Source of the DNA: Variovorax sp. OAS795
GTDB taxonomy: Bacteria; Pseudomonadota; Gammaproteobacteria; Burkholderiales; Burkholderiaceae_C
Reading direction: 5' to 3'
Length of the DNA stretch: 64,000 bases
Assembly (NCBI RefSeq): GCF_040546685.1
Contig: NZ_JBEPOH010000001.1
Span: 310,001 to 374,000, forward strand
The notes under the pieces were generated by a model that saw only the letters and a list, made by a program, of their open reading frames with translations, had not been told where the DNA came from and ran no database searches. Below, in pieces: positions 1-10,724 of this stretch. The translations under genes and the position numbers were made by a program. Position 1 is the stretch's first letter, and every line of letters starts with the position of its first letter.

Positions 1-1220
1 TGCTCGTCGATGATCGCGAGCGCGAGGTTTTTGAAGCGCACCTTTTCCGAAATGACGGCATGCGTGCCGATCACCAGCGCCGCCTCGCCGCTTTCGACCG
101 CGGCCGACATGGTGTCGCGCTCCTTCTTCTTCTGGCTGCCCGTGAGCCAGGCCACGCGCAGGCCGCGCTCGGCCAGCAGCGGATCGAGCCATCCGACCAG
201 CTTGCCGAAGTGCTGGGCCGCGAGGATTTCGGTCGGTGCCATCAACGCGCATTGAAAGCCCGCATCGATGCAGCGCGCCGCCGCGAGCGCCGCCACCACC
301 GTCTTGCCCGAGCCCACGTCGCCTTGCAGCAGGCGGTGCATGGGAATCTCGCGGGCGAGGTCGTGCGAGATTTCCTCGCCCACGCGCTGCTGCGCACCCG
401 TGAGGCCGAAGGGCAGCACGGCAAGCAATTGGGCATGCAGCGACGTCGGCTTCGGCTTGGGTGAAAAAGGCAGCATCGGCGCACGCTGCGCCGCGCGCTC
501 CAGCCGCGCCTGCAGTTGCGACAGCTGCTGCGCCAGCAGTTCCTCGGCCTTGATGCGCTGCCAGGCCGGATGGCTGTGGTCTTCGAGCGTGGCCATCGCC
601 ACGTCGGGCGTGGGGTAGTGCAGGAAGGTCAGCGCGCTGCGCAGGTCCCATGCGCCGCGCAGGCCGATCTGCACGGGAATCGTCTCGTCGAGCACGGCGC
701 GCGCCAGGCCCGAGCGCACCTCGCGCCGGAGCACCGGCTGCGGCAGCCCGGCCACGGTCGAGTACACGGGCGTGAGCGCCTCGGGCAGCGCAGTGCCGGC
801 CGCCTTGACGGTGGGGTGCATCATCTGCCGCCCGACGAAGCCGCCACGCATTTCGCCGCGCACGCGCACCCGCGCACCGACCGCGAGCTGCTTCTGCTGC
901 GAGGGGTAGAAATTGAAGAAGCGCAGCTGGCAGGTGTCGCTGCCGTCGTCGATGGTGGCAATGAGCTGCCGGCGCGGGCGGAACACCACCTCGCATTCGG
1001 TCACCACGCCTTCGACCTGCGCCATGTCGCCGTCGCGCGTGTCGGCCAGCCGCACGATGCGCGTCTCGTCCTCGTAGCGCATCGGCAGGTAGAGTGCAAA
1101 GTCGATGTCGCGCACGAGGCCGAGCTTGCGCAGCGCGCGCTGCACAGCGCTCAGGCCGGCACCGGGCGGCTGCGGCGCGGCGGCCGGAACAGAAGGGGGC
1201 GGGGCTTTCCTGGCGGGCAC
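1..1220 (-). CDS. recG: ATP-dependent DNA helicase RecG (N-terminal part, runs off window)
   Basis: RecG is a branched-DNA translocase that remodels stalled forks and Holliday junctions. About 406 residues are visible. The N-terminal wedge/OB region reads LGLVRDIDFALYLPMRYED, then an OB-like stretch near residues 70-130, then the helicase domain with Walker A GDVGSGKT and motif Ia-like MAPTEILAAQH. Motif II (the DEQH-type box) begins exactly at the window edge (IIDEQ), so the C-terminal helicase lobe is missing. The GTG at 1220 starts the conserved part, but a TTG a few codons upstream is also in frame, so the exact start is open. The start lies about 12 bases beyond the stop of the upstream epimerase gene on the same strand, suggesting one transcript. 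Confidence 0.93.
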   Translation of the reverse strand, partial: MPARKAPPPSVPAAAPQPPGAGLSAVQRALRKLGLVRDIDFALYLPMRYEDETRIVRLADTRDGDMAQVEGVVTECEVVFRPRRQLIATIDDGSDTCQLRFFNFYPSQQKQLAVGARVRVRGEMRGGFVGRQMMHPTVKAAGTALPEALTPVYSTVAGLPQPVLRREVRSGLARAVLDETIPVQIGLRGAWDLRSALTFLHYPTPDVAMATLEDHSHPAWQRIKAEELLAQQLSQLQARLERAAQRAPMLPFSPKPKPTSLHAQLLAVLPFGLTGAQQRVGEEISHDLAREIPMHRLLQGDVGSGKTVVAALAAARCIDAGFQCALMAPTEILAAQHFGKLVGWLDPLLAERGLRVAWLTGSQKKKERDTMSAAVESGEAALVIGTHAVISEKVRFKNLALAIIDE

Positions 1221-1231
1221 GGGCAAAGCTT

Positions 1232-2728
1232 CTAGCGCGGCCTGCAAAGGTCCGTCAAGGCGGCGCGGGCATCGGCAAACGCAAAGCGGAAGCCGGTTTG
1301 CAGCAGGCGCGCCGGCACCACGCGCTGCCCCTCGAGCAGCAGGTCGGCCTGCTCGCCCAACAGCAGCCTGACCGGCCCGGCCGGGGTCGGCATCCAGCAC
1401 GGGCGGCGCAGCACGCTGGCGGCCACGCGGGTGAATTCTTCCTGGCTGAGCGCACCCGGCGCGGTGAAGTTGTAGGCCTGGGTGGTTGCAGGCTGGCCTG
1501 CGGGGGCCTCTTCGGCAAGGCCCCACACATGTGCGATTGCGCGGATCACGTCATGCACATGGACCCACGACAGCCACTGGCGTCCGCTGCCCAGCCGCCC
1601 GCCCATGCCGAGCGAAACCGGCAACAGCAGTTGCGGCAGCGAGCCCTGGTGGCCCAGCACGAAGCCGAAGCGCATGCAGGCCACGTTCACGCCATGCAAC
1701 GCGGCAACGTTGGCCGCTCGCTCCCATTCCTCGCACAGGCTCGACATGAAGATGTCCTGCGGCGGTGCATCCTCCGCCAGTTCGGTGGCGTCGCCTTGCG
1801 GCTGCACACCGTAGTAGCCAATGGCCGAGGCCGACAGCAAAAGCCATGGCTTGCGCGGGCGCGCGGCCATCCACGCGACCAGCGCGGCCGTGAGGCCTTC
1901 GCGGCTCTGGCGCAGCGCGCGTTGGCGCCGCGCGCTCCAGCGCCGGCCCAGGATGCGCGCTCCGGCCAGGTTGATCACCACGTCGCACGGATCGGCTTCG
2001 GGAATCTGGTCGAGCCGCTGCACGCAGCGCACGGCGCCCCCGAAGCCCCATGCGGCGGAGCGCGCATCGCGCGACCAGACCGTCACTGCGTGGCCGTCCG
2101 CCAGCAGGTGGCGCACCAGGGTTTGGCCGATGAAGCCCGTGCCGCCGGTCACCAGCACGCGCTGCGGCCTGGTGCCGAAGCGCACCGGCGCCTCGGTTGC
2201 GCGCGCCTCTTCGTTCGCCGCGCGGCGCAGCAGCGCCCGCGCCGCCAAAGCGTCGCGCAGCCCCGAGAGCCCCACACCCACGCCGCACAAGGCGAGGAAT
2301 GCGCCCAGCCAGCCTTGCGGCTGCCACGCCAGCGCCGTCGGCTGCACCGCCCAGTCGACCGCAGCGAGGGCCAGCAAAGCGATGAAGGCGCCGGCATTGA
2401 TGGCCAGCACGGTGTGCGTGACGCGCTCGGTGGGCGGCAGCAGGCGGCTGCGGTCTTCCACCACGAAGTCCCAGAGCGTGAGCACGATCTCGACCCCGAA
2501 CACCGCCAGCAGCACCCAGGCCCAGGCACCATGCCAGGCCCACGACGAGAGCCCGATGAACAGCGCGCAATAGAGGGACGAACGGACCGCGTGGATGGAC
2601 AGCTCGCGCCCTGCGGTGTCGCGCTGCGCCAGCGCCTCGGTCCCCTCGTGGTGATAGAGGGTGTCGAACGCGCCCAGCAGGCCCTGGGCCGCCATGAGCT
2701 GCAGCGCGAGCAGGTGCGTATCGATCAC
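1232..2728 (-). CDS. DoxX-like membrane domain fused to TIGR01777 NAD-dependent epimerase
   Basis: A 498-residue protein in two parts. Residues about 1-140 hold several hydrophobic segments resembling the DoxX-like family. The rest is an extended-SDR Rossmann fold of the TIGR01777 (YfcH/SulA-type) group, starting at VLVTGGTGFIGQTLVRHLL with the glycine-rich NAD(P) motif, followed by VINLAGA and the family signature SASAIGYYG. The reaction of this family is not firmly known. The start is a GTG (VIDTHLL) whose GTGA overlaps the stop of the DUF4166 gene by 4 bases, which argues for translational coupling and rules out longer starts. Membrane domain plus epimerase plus DUF4166 is a recurrent grouping, but the substrate is unknown. 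Confidence 0.88.
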   Translation of the reverse strand: MIDTHLLALQLMAAQGLLGAFDTLYHHEGTEALAQRDTAGRELSIHAVRSSLYCALFIGLSSWAWHGAWAWVLLAVFGVEIVLTLWDFVVEDRSRLLPPTERVTHTVLAINAGAFIALLALAAVDWAVQPTALAWQPQGWLGAFLALCGVGVGLSGLRDALAARALLRRAANEEARATEAPVRFGTRPQRVLVTGGTGFIGQTLVRHLLADGHAVTVWSRDARSAAWGFGGAVRCVQRLDQIPEADPCDVVINLAGARILGRRWSARRQRALRQSREGLTAALVAWMAARPRKPWLLLSASAIGYYGVQPQGDATELAEDAPPQDIFMSSLCEEWERAANVAALHGVNVACMRFGFVLGHQGSLPQLLLPVSLGMGGRLGSGRQWLSWVHVHDVIRAIAHVWGLAEEAPAGQPATTQAYNFTAPGALSQEEFTRVAASVLRRPCWMPTPAGPVRLLLGEQADLLLEGQRVVPARLLQTGFRFAFADARAALTDLCRPR

Positions 2729-3396
2729 GCGGCGGCCGCCTTCGGCTCGGCCGCTTCCTCGAACACGCCGACCTGCGTGAAGGTGGTGCCCATCAACCAG
2801 TGGCGGATCTCGATGCGGATGTTGAAGCGCTCGGGCGTCTCGTTGTGGTGCCAGAGAAAGGTCTTGCCGGGGGTGAACAGCCCCGGCAGCGGAATGCGGA
2901 AACCGAGCACCTCCCAGAAGTAGCCGTTGCTCTGGAAATGCAGGCTGCCGTTCTCCACGCTGAGCACCAGCTTCATGCCGAGTCCCATGCCCACGTATTC
3001 GAGCACTTCGCCCCGCTCGCTCTCGCGCATGAAGCTGGTGAAGCGGATCGGCCGGCGGCCATGCAGGCGGTAGATGCGCTGCTTGTAGATGGCCGGGTCC
3101 TGCGGCCGGGCGTAGACCTGGATCTCGACGGGAAAACCGGCGTCGCAGTAGGGAATCAGCGCGCCCTGGATCAAGGGCTGCGTCAGGTGCCCCAGCAGCT
3201 TGCCGAAGCGCGAGCAGCGCAGCTCGCTGAGCGCGCCGAGGTAGTGCAGCGCCTTGCCGGGCAGCGGGTTCTTGTCGAAGCGCCGGCGGATGTCGGGGTG
3301 GAGCCCCTGCCAGGCGCTGCCGAGTATCTTCTTGAAGAGCTCGCCTTCGGAGGGACCGGACCCGGGCGTGATGCGCGCGGCTAGTGAATCGACCAT
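2725..3396 (-). CDS. DUF4166 domain-containing protein
   Basis: A 223-residue soluble protein. It resembles DUF4166 proteins: [21 protein letters not shown] at the start, then a beta-rich region with [23 protein letters not shown] sequence and a C-terminal [22 protein letters not shown] segment. No signal peptide or membrane helix is obvious. It is the first gene of a minus-strand run with the DoxX-like/epimerase gene (4-base overlap) and recG, and it diverges from queA across about 128 bases that must hold both promoters. Members of this family are found fused to or beside TIGR01777 epimerases, so the two probably act together; the biochemical role is unknown. Confidence 0.85.
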   Translation of the reverse strand: MVDSLAARITPGSGPSEGELFKKILGSAWQGLHPDIRRRFDKNPLPGKALHYLGALSELRCSRFGKLLGHLTQPLIQGALIPYCDAGFPVEIQVYARPQDPAIYKQRIYRLHGRRPIRFTSFMRESERGEVLEYVGMGLGMKLVLSVENGSLHFQSNGYFWEVLGFRIPLPGLFTPGKTFLWHHNETPERFNIRIEIRHWLMGTTFTQVGVFEEAAEPKAAAA

Positions 3397-3524
3397 TCAC
3401 CGATTCTGCCTTGGCCGACCCACCCGGGCGCGCCGGCTTTCGGGACATGGGACAATTCCGCCCGCTTCCCGTCAACCTTTTCTCACGCCTCCTTGGCACG
3501 GGGCCCGTCCGGCCCTCAAGCACC

Positions 3525-5755
<2,231 letters not shown>

Positions 5756-5775
5756 CCGCACGCACGGCGTGCCGT

Positions 5776-6159
5776 CTACTTGGCGGCGGCCGGCGCCTTG
5801 ACCGGCAGCGGCGTGGTGTAGGGCTCGATGCGCAGCAGTTCGTTCTTGAAGACCGCCACCTGCCGCAGCGGCGCCTGCACCAGCGCCCCGCTGGCGTCCT
5901 TCTGCGATGCGTATTGCCACAGCGTGAGCTGCCCCTGGGCCGCCAGCATTTCGGCCAGGCGCTGCACGGCGGGGCCCGCACCGCTGCCAAGTTGCGCGGC
6001 CTCCACGCCGACCACGATCTCGTCGCGCGGCGAGACGATCTTGAAGAGCTGGATGGGCGCCGCGGCCTGGGCCCGGACCGGGCGAGCGGCAAAGGCCAGG
6101 GGGACAAGCGCCAGGGCGGCGAGGCCGTTCATTGCACGGCGGCGGTAAAGGATGTTCAT
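5776..6159 (-). CDS. Small exported protein of unknown function
   Basis: A 127-residue protein that I do not recognise. The N-terminus MNILYRRRAMNGLAALALVPLAFAARPVRAQA looks like a cleavable Sec signal peptide with an AQA-type site. The mature part (QLFKIVSPRDEIVVGVEAAQLG...) is short and ends in an Ala/Pro/Lys tail. The ATG at 6159 is preferred over a TTG nine bases upstream. It converges on tgt with only 20 bases between the stops, and diverges from the SDR gene across 126 bases. A periplasmic location is inferred; nothing visible suggests an enzymatic role. Confidence 0.7.
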   Translation of the reverse strand: MNILYRRRAMNGLAALALVPLAFAARPVRAQAAAPIQLFKIVSPRDEIVVGVEAAQLGSGAGPAVQRLAEMLAAQGQLTLWQYASQKDASGALVQAPLRQVAVFKNELLRIEPYTTPLPVKAPAAAK

Positions 6160-6285
6160 GGGCGGCAAGCGTAGCCACGCGGGCGCCCGTTGCCCACATG
6201 CCGGAAGCCATACGCCACGTACGCCGGAGGTATGCAGAAGTAAACCGGGTGCACGCCGATGCGTTCATTTGCTACGCTGAAAGCC

Positions 6286-7074
6286 ATGACCACCGCTTCA
6301 TCTTCATCAACCGCCGCCTGCACCGCCCGCTACCCCTCGCTGGCCGGCCGCACCGTGTTCATCTCGGGCGGCGCCACCGGCATCGGCGAGGCGCTGGTGC
6401 GGGCGTTCCACGCGCAGGGCGCGAAAGTCGGCTTCTGCGATCTGGACGCCGCCGCGGGCCGCGCACTCGCGTCCCGGCTGCAGGGCGGCCACCCGGCGCT
6501 GTTCTGCGAATGCGACGTGACCGACACGGCCGCGCTCACCGCCGCCATCGGCGCGGTCCGCGCGCAGTTCGGGCCGGTCGGCGTTCTGCTGAACAACGCG
6601 GCCAACGACCGGCGCCACGAGATGGCCGACGTGACGAGCGAAGACTTCGACCGCCTGGTGGCCGTCAACTTCAAGCACCAGTTCTTCGCGGCGCAGGCGG
6701 TTGCGGAGGACATGCGCGCACTGGGCGGCGGCTCGATCATCAACTTCGGCTCGATCAGCTGGATGATCAAGGGCCGCGGCTACCCCGTCTACCAGGCCTG
6801 CAAGGCTGCGGCACGCGGCCTCACGCGCTCGCTGGCGCGCGACCTGGGCAAGGAGAACATCCGCGTCAATTCGATCGTGCCGGGCTGGGTCATGACCGAG
6901 CGGCAGCTCAAGCTCTGGGTCAAGCCGGAATCGGGTGCCGAGATCGATGCCGCCCAGTGCCTGCCGGGCCGCGTGATGGCCGAGGACATCGCCGCCATGG
7001 CGCTCTTCCTTGCGGCGGACGATTCGAGGATGTGCACCGCGCAAGACTTCGTCGTGGACGCCGGCTGGACCTGA
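6286..7074 (+). CDS. Short-chain dehydrogenase/reductase (SDR)
   Basis: A 262-residue classical SDR: cofactor motif SGGATGIG near residue 27, CDV (adenine-ring aspartate region), NNAAND, the catalytic serine region INFGSISW, and YxxxK as YQACK, followed by RVNSIVPGWVMTERQ and a C-terminal VVDAGWT. NNAANDxRH resembles sugar or polyol dehydrogenases such as L-arabinose or L-rhamnose 1-dehydrogenase-like SDRs, but the substrate is not determined. The start MTTASS is chosen because the upstream extension MRSFATLKA is not part of the fold. It stands alone, closed off by a hairpin terminator 27 bases after the stop. Confidence 0.9.
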   Translation: MTTASSSSTAACTARYPSLAGRTVFISGGATGIGEALVRAFHAQGAKVGFCDLDAAAGRALASRLQGGHPALFCECDVTDTAALTAAIGAVRAQFGPVGVLLNNAANDRRHEMADVTSEDFDRLVAVNFKHQFFAAQAVAEDMRALGGGSIINFGSISWMIKGRGYPVYQACKAAARGLTRSLARDLGKENIRVNSIVPGWVMTERQLKLWVKPESGAEIDAAQCLPGRVMAEDIAAMALFLAADDSRMCTAQDFVVDAGWT

Positions 7075-7100
7075 GCCCCCGCGCGCCATCGGCGTCGAAA

Positions 7101-7130
7101 AACAAAAAATCCCGGCATGCCGGGCTTTTT
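7101..7130. terminator. Bidirectional rho-independent terminator
   Basis: CCCGGCATGCCGGG (7111-7124) is a self-complementary stem flanked by an A-rich run on the left (7101-7109) and TTTTT on the right (7126-7130). It lies between the convergent SDR gene (ends 7074) and the DUF3597 gene (ends 7149), so it can serve both strands. Confidence 0.85.
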
Positions 7131-7148
7131 GCGTGCGCGCGGGACGAA

Positions 7149-7535
7149 TCAGTCGCGCAGTTCGGCCGGCACCTTGCCGCCGTTGGCCGCCAGCTTGGTC
7201 ATGACCTGCCGGTGCAGCCAGATGTTCATCTTGGCGCTGTCGCTGGTGTCGGCGCCATAGCTGAGCTCGGCGGCCAGCTGCTTGCGTGCGTCGAGGCTGC
7301 TGTCCAGGCCGAGCAGCTTCATCAGGTCGACGATGGAGGTGCGCCAGTTGAGGCTGCTCGCGCCGGGCATGCCGTCGAGCAGGGCCTCGACGTCGACCAC
7401 CGTGATGGCCGGCGGCGGTGCCGCGGCGGCCGGCGCGCCCGCGGGGGCGGGGGCGGGTGCCGGGGCAGCCGCAGGTGCGTTGGCGGCGTGTGCGGACGGG
7501 AAAATCTTGGAAAGAATGCTGCCGAAAATGCTCAT
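7149..7535 (-). CDS. DUF3597 domain-containing protein
   Basis: A 128-residue protein starting MSIFGSILSKIFP, the hallmark of DUF3597 proteins. An Ala/Pro-rich linker follows (residues about 18-43), then a compact helical domain VVDVEALLDGMPGASSLNWRTSIVDLMKLLGLDSSLDARKQLA. The N-terminal helix is amphipathic rather than a clear signal peptide. The domain resembles a small peptidoglycan-binding-like helical fold in the Pfam family; function is unknown. It shares its downstream terminator with the SDR gene. Coding sense is supported by the conserved domain end to end. Confidence 0.88.
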   Translation of the reverse strand: MSIFGSILSKIFPSAHAANAPAAAPAPAPAPAGAPAAAAPPPAITVVDVEALLDGMPGASSLNWRTSIVDLMKLLGLDSSLDARKQLAAELSYGADTSDSAKMNIWLHRQVMTKLAANGGKVPAELRD

Positions 7536-7625
7536 GCTGGTGCTCCGTCGAGGTTGGTAACTGAAAAGCCCGCGGTCACGTCAGTGGCGCAGCCGGACGT
7601 TGTAGCACGGCTGTGTGGCGCCCCG

Positions 7626-8735
7626 CTACACGGCAGGCAGGACCGGCGCGCCGGGTGTGAACGAATCCGCGGAGCTTCCCGGCGATGCGGGCGGCACGCG
7701 CGGCGCGGCGGAAGTCCCGCAGGCATGGCAGAACTTGGAGAACGCGCTCTTGCGGGTTTCGCATTGGCCGCAGTGGTCGAACAGGCCGATGCCGCAGTGC
7801 GGGCAGAAGTCGATCTCGTTGTTCTTCAGGTCGACCGGCCGCTCGCACCCGGGGCACACGTTCTTGCCGAGCCGCGTGAGCGCGGTGTCATAGCTGAGCT
7901 CCTCGCGCCGTACCTGGTCGGGCTGCTGCTCGGCCAGCTTCTGGCGTGCGAGGTAGCGGTTCAGCGCGACGATGGCGTAGCGCCCCACGAGCACCGTCGC
8001 CACGATGCCCACCACGTAGCGCACGTAGCCGCCGTAGCTCGGCAGGTAGGGCACCAGCTCGACGAAGAATGCGAACAGCGCAAAGAAGATGAAGCCCCAG
8101 ACAAAGGGCCAGTAGGTGCCCTTGCGCTTCTTCACGAACAGCCAGGCCGCAGCCACCAGCAGGGGCAGCGTGAGTGCGAGCCGGTAGAGGAACACGCGCA
8201 GTTCGACGCGGCGGTACTCGGCCTCCAGCTTCTCCTGGGCCGCGCGCTCCAGCACCGCGAGCGATTCGCGGGCACGCTGCTCGCCCTGCTGCGCATCGAG
8301 CACGATCTGGTGTTGCGCATCCACCTTGCGCTGCACCGCGTCTTCCTTGCTCTTGAGCGCGTCGAGCGCCTTGGTGCGCGCGATCAGCTCCGTGTCCTGG
8401 TCCGGTTGGGCGGTGGCGCGCCGGGTGGCAAGCCAGTTGCCGAAGGTCTCGCGGGCGTTTGCGCTCGCCTGCTGCGCGGTACCGAGCTGCAGGCTGATCT
8501 GCTCGAGCTCCCGTGACGCCGCCCGTTCGGCCTTTTCCGCCGCGTTGATCGTCTCGCGCAGCGGCGCGGCCGCAGTGCGGTCGATGAAATCGTCGAGCTG
8601 GAGCGCACGCTCGACCTTCGGCAGGTCGCCCACGACGGTGCCGCCGAGCCCGATCAGGAAGCTCGCGAACACCAGGGCCACCAGCCACAGGCCGCGACGG
8701 AACCACTTCTCTGACAGACGCAATGACTTGCTCAT
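7626..8735 (-). CDS. Membrane protein with coiled coil and C-terminal double zinc ribbon
   Basis: A 369-residue protein. An N-terminal membrane helix (WLVALVFASFLIGLGGTVV) is followed by a charged, probably coiled-coil region of about 150 residues rich in Glu, Lys, Gln and Ala, then two or three membrane helices (LALTLPLLVAAAWLFV, WPFVWGFIFFALFAFFV, YVVGIVATVLVG), and a C-terminal double zinc ribbon with CPGC, CPHC, CGQC and CHAC knuckles. I do not recognise a named family. The GAGG nine bases before the ATG fits a ribosome-binding site. It lies 47 bases after the DUF2145 gene; a 6-bp GC hairpin (8760-8775) sits in that gap. It probably belongs to the same membrane-linked operon. Confidence 0.8.
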   Translation of the reverse strand: MSKSLRLSEKWFRRGLWLVALVFASFLIGLGGTVVGDLPKVERALQLDDFIDRTAAAPLRETINAAEKAERAASRELEQISLQLGTAQQASANARETFGNWLATRRATAQPDQDTELIARTKALDALKSKEDAVQRKVDAQHQIVLDAQQGEQRARESLAVLERAAQEKLEAEYRRVELRVFLYRLALTLPLLVAAAWLFVKKRKGTYWPFVWGFIFFALFAFFVELVPYLPSYGGYVRYVVGIVATVLVGRYAIVALNRYLARQKLAEQQPDQVRREELSYDTALTRLGKNVCPGCERPVDLKNNEIDFCPHCGIGLFDHCGQCETRKSAFSKFCHACGTSAAPRVPPASPGSSADSFTPGAPVLPAV

Positions 8736-8782
8736 TTCTTTTTTCCTCTTTTTTCTTCTGGGGCGCGCACGCCCCGTTGCAG

Positions 8783-9577
8783 CTACAGCCTGAACGCCAC
8801 CGGCGCCGCACCCAGCCCTGCGCGCGGCAGCCAGGCGAACACGGAATCCACCGTGACCGTTTCGATCCGGTCCGAAAAGCGCTTGTCGCTCGGATGATCG
8901 TCGAAGGCCACGTTGGCCGAGCCCACGCGGCCTCCGAGGCGAGTCAATGGGCCGAGCCGCAGTGTCGTCGGTTCGTAGCCCTTGAACTGCATCCACGCCT
9001 GGGCCTGCGCGCGGCTGCCGACGGTGGCGGGCTCCATGGCGGCGGCCAGCGTCTCGACGGCCCACTGGTTCGACTGCTGGTACTTCTGGCCCCAGGCGTA
9101 GCTCACGATGCTGTAGGGCGCCACGTTCAGCCGGGTGATGCGCGCCGGCGATTCACGCAGCGCGGCCAGGAGCTGTGCCTGCACCTGCGGCGTGGGCACC
9201 GACCAGGCCGCTTCGTAGCGCCAGAGGTCGTCCAGGAAGAACTCCCCCAGCCCCTGCCGGTACACCGCGGCCTCGGCCGTGCCGCACTGGTTGAGCTTGT
9301 GCACCACGCGCCACGGGCCCTCGTCGGTCTTGTAGGCGATGCCCAGGTGCGAGTAGCGCAGGCCGTATTTGCTCAGGTCCTGCCCGGCCCTGGCCAGCAG
9401 CACCACGCGCGCGCCGCTCGCGTCCAGCTGCTGCGACGTGCGCTCGGCCAGCTGCATGCCCTTGACGATCAGCTCGGCGGTCGGCCTGGCCTGCTCGCAG
9501 GAGCGGCCGGCCTGCGCCTGCAGCGGCAGTGCGGCCACAAGCGCCAGCAGCAGCGCGGGAAAGCATGCGCGCTTCAT
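8783..9577 (-). CDS. DUF2145 domain-containing exported protein
   Basis: A 264-residue protein with a Sec signal peptide (MKRACFPALLLALVAALPLQAQA) and the DUF2145 body: ARVVLLARAGQDLSKYGLRYSHLGIAYK, WRVVHKLNQCGT, LGEFFLDDL and NVAPYSIVSYAWGQKYQQSNQWAVETLA. The SHLGI and NQC elements are reminiscent of NlpC/P60-like cysteine peptidases, with Cys, His and Asn/Gln residues at plausible places, but that is inference. Its start overlaps the stop of the upstream 153-residue gene by 4 bases, so the two are coupled. Periplasmic or cell-envelope localisation is likely. Confidence 0.87.
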   Translation of the reverse strand: MKRACFPALLLALVAALPLQAQAGRSCEQARPTAELIVKGMQLAERTSQQLDASGARVVLLARAGQDLSKYGLRYSHLGIAYKTDEGPWRVVHKLNQCGTAEAAVYRQGLGEFFLDDLWRYEAAWSVPTPQVQAQLLAALRESPARITRLNVAPYSIVSYAWGQKYQQSNQWAVETLAAAMEPATVGSRAQAQAWMQFKGYEPTTLRLGPLTRLGGRVGSANVAFDDHPSDKRFSDRIETVTVDSVFAWLPRAGLGAAPVAFRL

Positions 9578-10035
9578 GACAGCCTCTCGTTGTGCAACAG
9601 CGCACGGCCGATGGCGTTGGGCACGAAGGCCAGCACCTGGCCCGCGGCCGACAGCACGATGCCGGTGCCGATCACGCTGACCAGCACGCCCGTGCCCACC
9701 GCGGCGGACACGCCGTTGGCGGCGCGGCCCATTACCCTGACGCTGGCGCGGGCGCCGTCCGAGGCGCGCTCCAGCACATAGACGGTGCCATCGGCCGAAG
9801 CCTCGACCGCAATCACCGTGAGCACCGAGCCGCCCACCGACAGCGCGGCCGGCACCGCGACCACCGCGGTCGCGGAAGCGCCGACGGCGGACGCCGCCCC
9901 CACCACCGATGCCACGGGCAACAGGGAGAGCGCGGCCGAAGCCTCGGAACCCCGGGCCTGGGCCTGCAGGGGCAGCGCCGCGCCGGCGAACACGGTGCAG
10001 GCGGCGACCAGGAGAGAAGCAATGGACTTTTTCAT
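9574..10035 (-). CDS. Exported Ala/Val/Gly-rich protein, DUF2145 partner
   Basis: A 153-residue protein starting MKKSIASLLVAACTVFAGAALPLQAQA, a clear signal peptide. The mature part is composed largely of small hydrophobic residues with two glycine/alanine-rich hydrophobic stretches (VASVVGAASAVGASATAVVAV and VGTGVLVSVIGTGIVLSAAG) that could insert in a membrane. I do not recognise the family. The GTG/ATG codons upstream (to 10119) are rejected because the signal peptide begins at MKKS. The 4-base overlap with the DUF2145 gene suggests the products work together. Confidence 0.75.
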   Translation of the reverse strand: MKKSIASLLVAACTVFAGAALPLQAQARGSEASAALSLLPVASVVGAASAVGASATAVVAVPAALSVGGSVLTVIAVEASADGTVYVLERASDGARASVRVMGRAANGVSAAVGTGVLVSVIGTGIVLSAAGQVLAFVPNAIGRALLHNERLS

Positions 10036-10072
10036 GACGGTCTTTCGTTGATTGGATGCGAAAAAGAGGCGC

Positions 10073-10576
10073 TCACTCAGCCGATGCAGAGGAACCGGCC
10101 GCTTCCTGGCGGGCGGCACGTCTGCCTTGCAGGCGCGCTTCGATCAGGTCGGCTTCGTGGCGGTCGCGCAGCGTCTTGGCCAGCGTGAAGGCCGAGCTGA
10201 CGAGGAACATCCAGCTCACGCCCAGGAAGGCCTTGTACGCGTCGTTGATCTCCATCCGCACGAGGCCCCAGCCGGTCAGGCCCATGGCGGTGAAGAAGCT
10301 GCCCCAGACCACCAGGCGCCACATCGGCACGTCGCGGCCGGTGCCGCCCGCGTCCGCGTGCTGGCTGTCGCGCACGAACTTGGCCAGCATGAAGGCGGTG
10401 CTGAGGCAGAACACATAGCCCATCACCATGAACGCACGGTCCAGCGCCTCGCCCGGCAGCCAGCTCAGGCCGGTGGCGCAGAGGAACACGGCGACAGCGA
10501 AGGAAGCCCAGACCTGGAACTGCCAGGCCCGCGTGTCGCGCTGGATCGAGACGGTGGTGGATGAGAGGGGTTGCAT
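10073..10576 (-). CDS. YiaA/YiaB-type inner membrane protein
   Basis: A 167-residue protein with four predicted membrane helices arranged as two repeats. Each repeat ends in a similar element: CLSTAFMLAKFVRDSQ and LVSSAFTLAKTLRDRH. This duplicated two-helix pattern is that of the YiaA/YiaB (YiaAB) family, whose function is unknown. The C-terminus is an Ala/Arg-rich cytoplasmic tail. MQPLSST (10576) is preferred over an upstream ATG because the added residues are Arg-rich and unlike the family. It lies 37 bases before the exported-protein gene on the same strand and may head that operon. Confidence 0.82.
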   Translation of the reverse strand: MQPLSSTTVSIQRDTRAWQFQVWASFAVAVFLCATGLSWLPGEALDRAFMVMGYVFCLSTAFMLAKFVRDSQHADAGGTGRDVPMWRLVVWGSFFTAMGLTGWGLVRMEINDAYKAFLGVSWMFLVSSAFTLAKTLRDRHEADLIEARLQGRRAARQEAAGSSASAE

Positions 10577-10672
10577 GGAAGCCTCGCGGCGTAGTGAAGG
10601 TGAGCGAATGATGGTTCGCTTCCGCACCGCGGGGCTCGAATGCTTGGACCAGTTCTGGTTTGAGCCGCTACC

Positions 10673-10691
10673 AGTATCTTTAAAAGATACT
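10673..10691. promoter_or_regulatory. Perfect 19-bp palindrome, candidate operator
   Basis: AGTATCTTTAAAAGATACT has two 9-base arms around a central A and lies between the LplT-PlsC gene (ends 10725) and the YiaA/B-like gene (starts 10576). It is followed on the plus strand by TTTTT, but no plus-strand transcript would need a terminator here and the stem is A/T-rich, so an operator is likelier. A degenerate copy with identical spacing lies upstream of the HTH regulator at 13686-13704. Confidence 0.5.
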
Positions 10692-10724
10692 TTTTGGCGC
10701 CGTGAGCGCCAGCGCTGGCGCGCG

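Noticed and set aside
1094..2923. Long plus-strand frame opposite the epimerase and DUF4166 genes
   Set aside because: Low-complexity Arg/Ala/Gln-rich translation; the minus-strand frames encode conserved proteins.
5758..5772. GCACGC-ACG-GCGTGC hairpin between tgt and the small exported gene as a terminator
   Set aside because: No T-tract on either strand; stem only six bases and unsupported.
8760..8775. GGGGCG hairpin between DUF2145 and the zinc-ribbon gene as a terminator
   Set aside because: On the transcribed strand it is followed by an A-rich leader with a ribosome-binding site, not by a U-tract.
10673..10696. AGTATCTTT palindrome followed by TTTTT as a rho-independent terminator
   Set aside because: The T-run is on the plus strand where no transcript ends; the stem is A/T-rich. 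An operator fits better.
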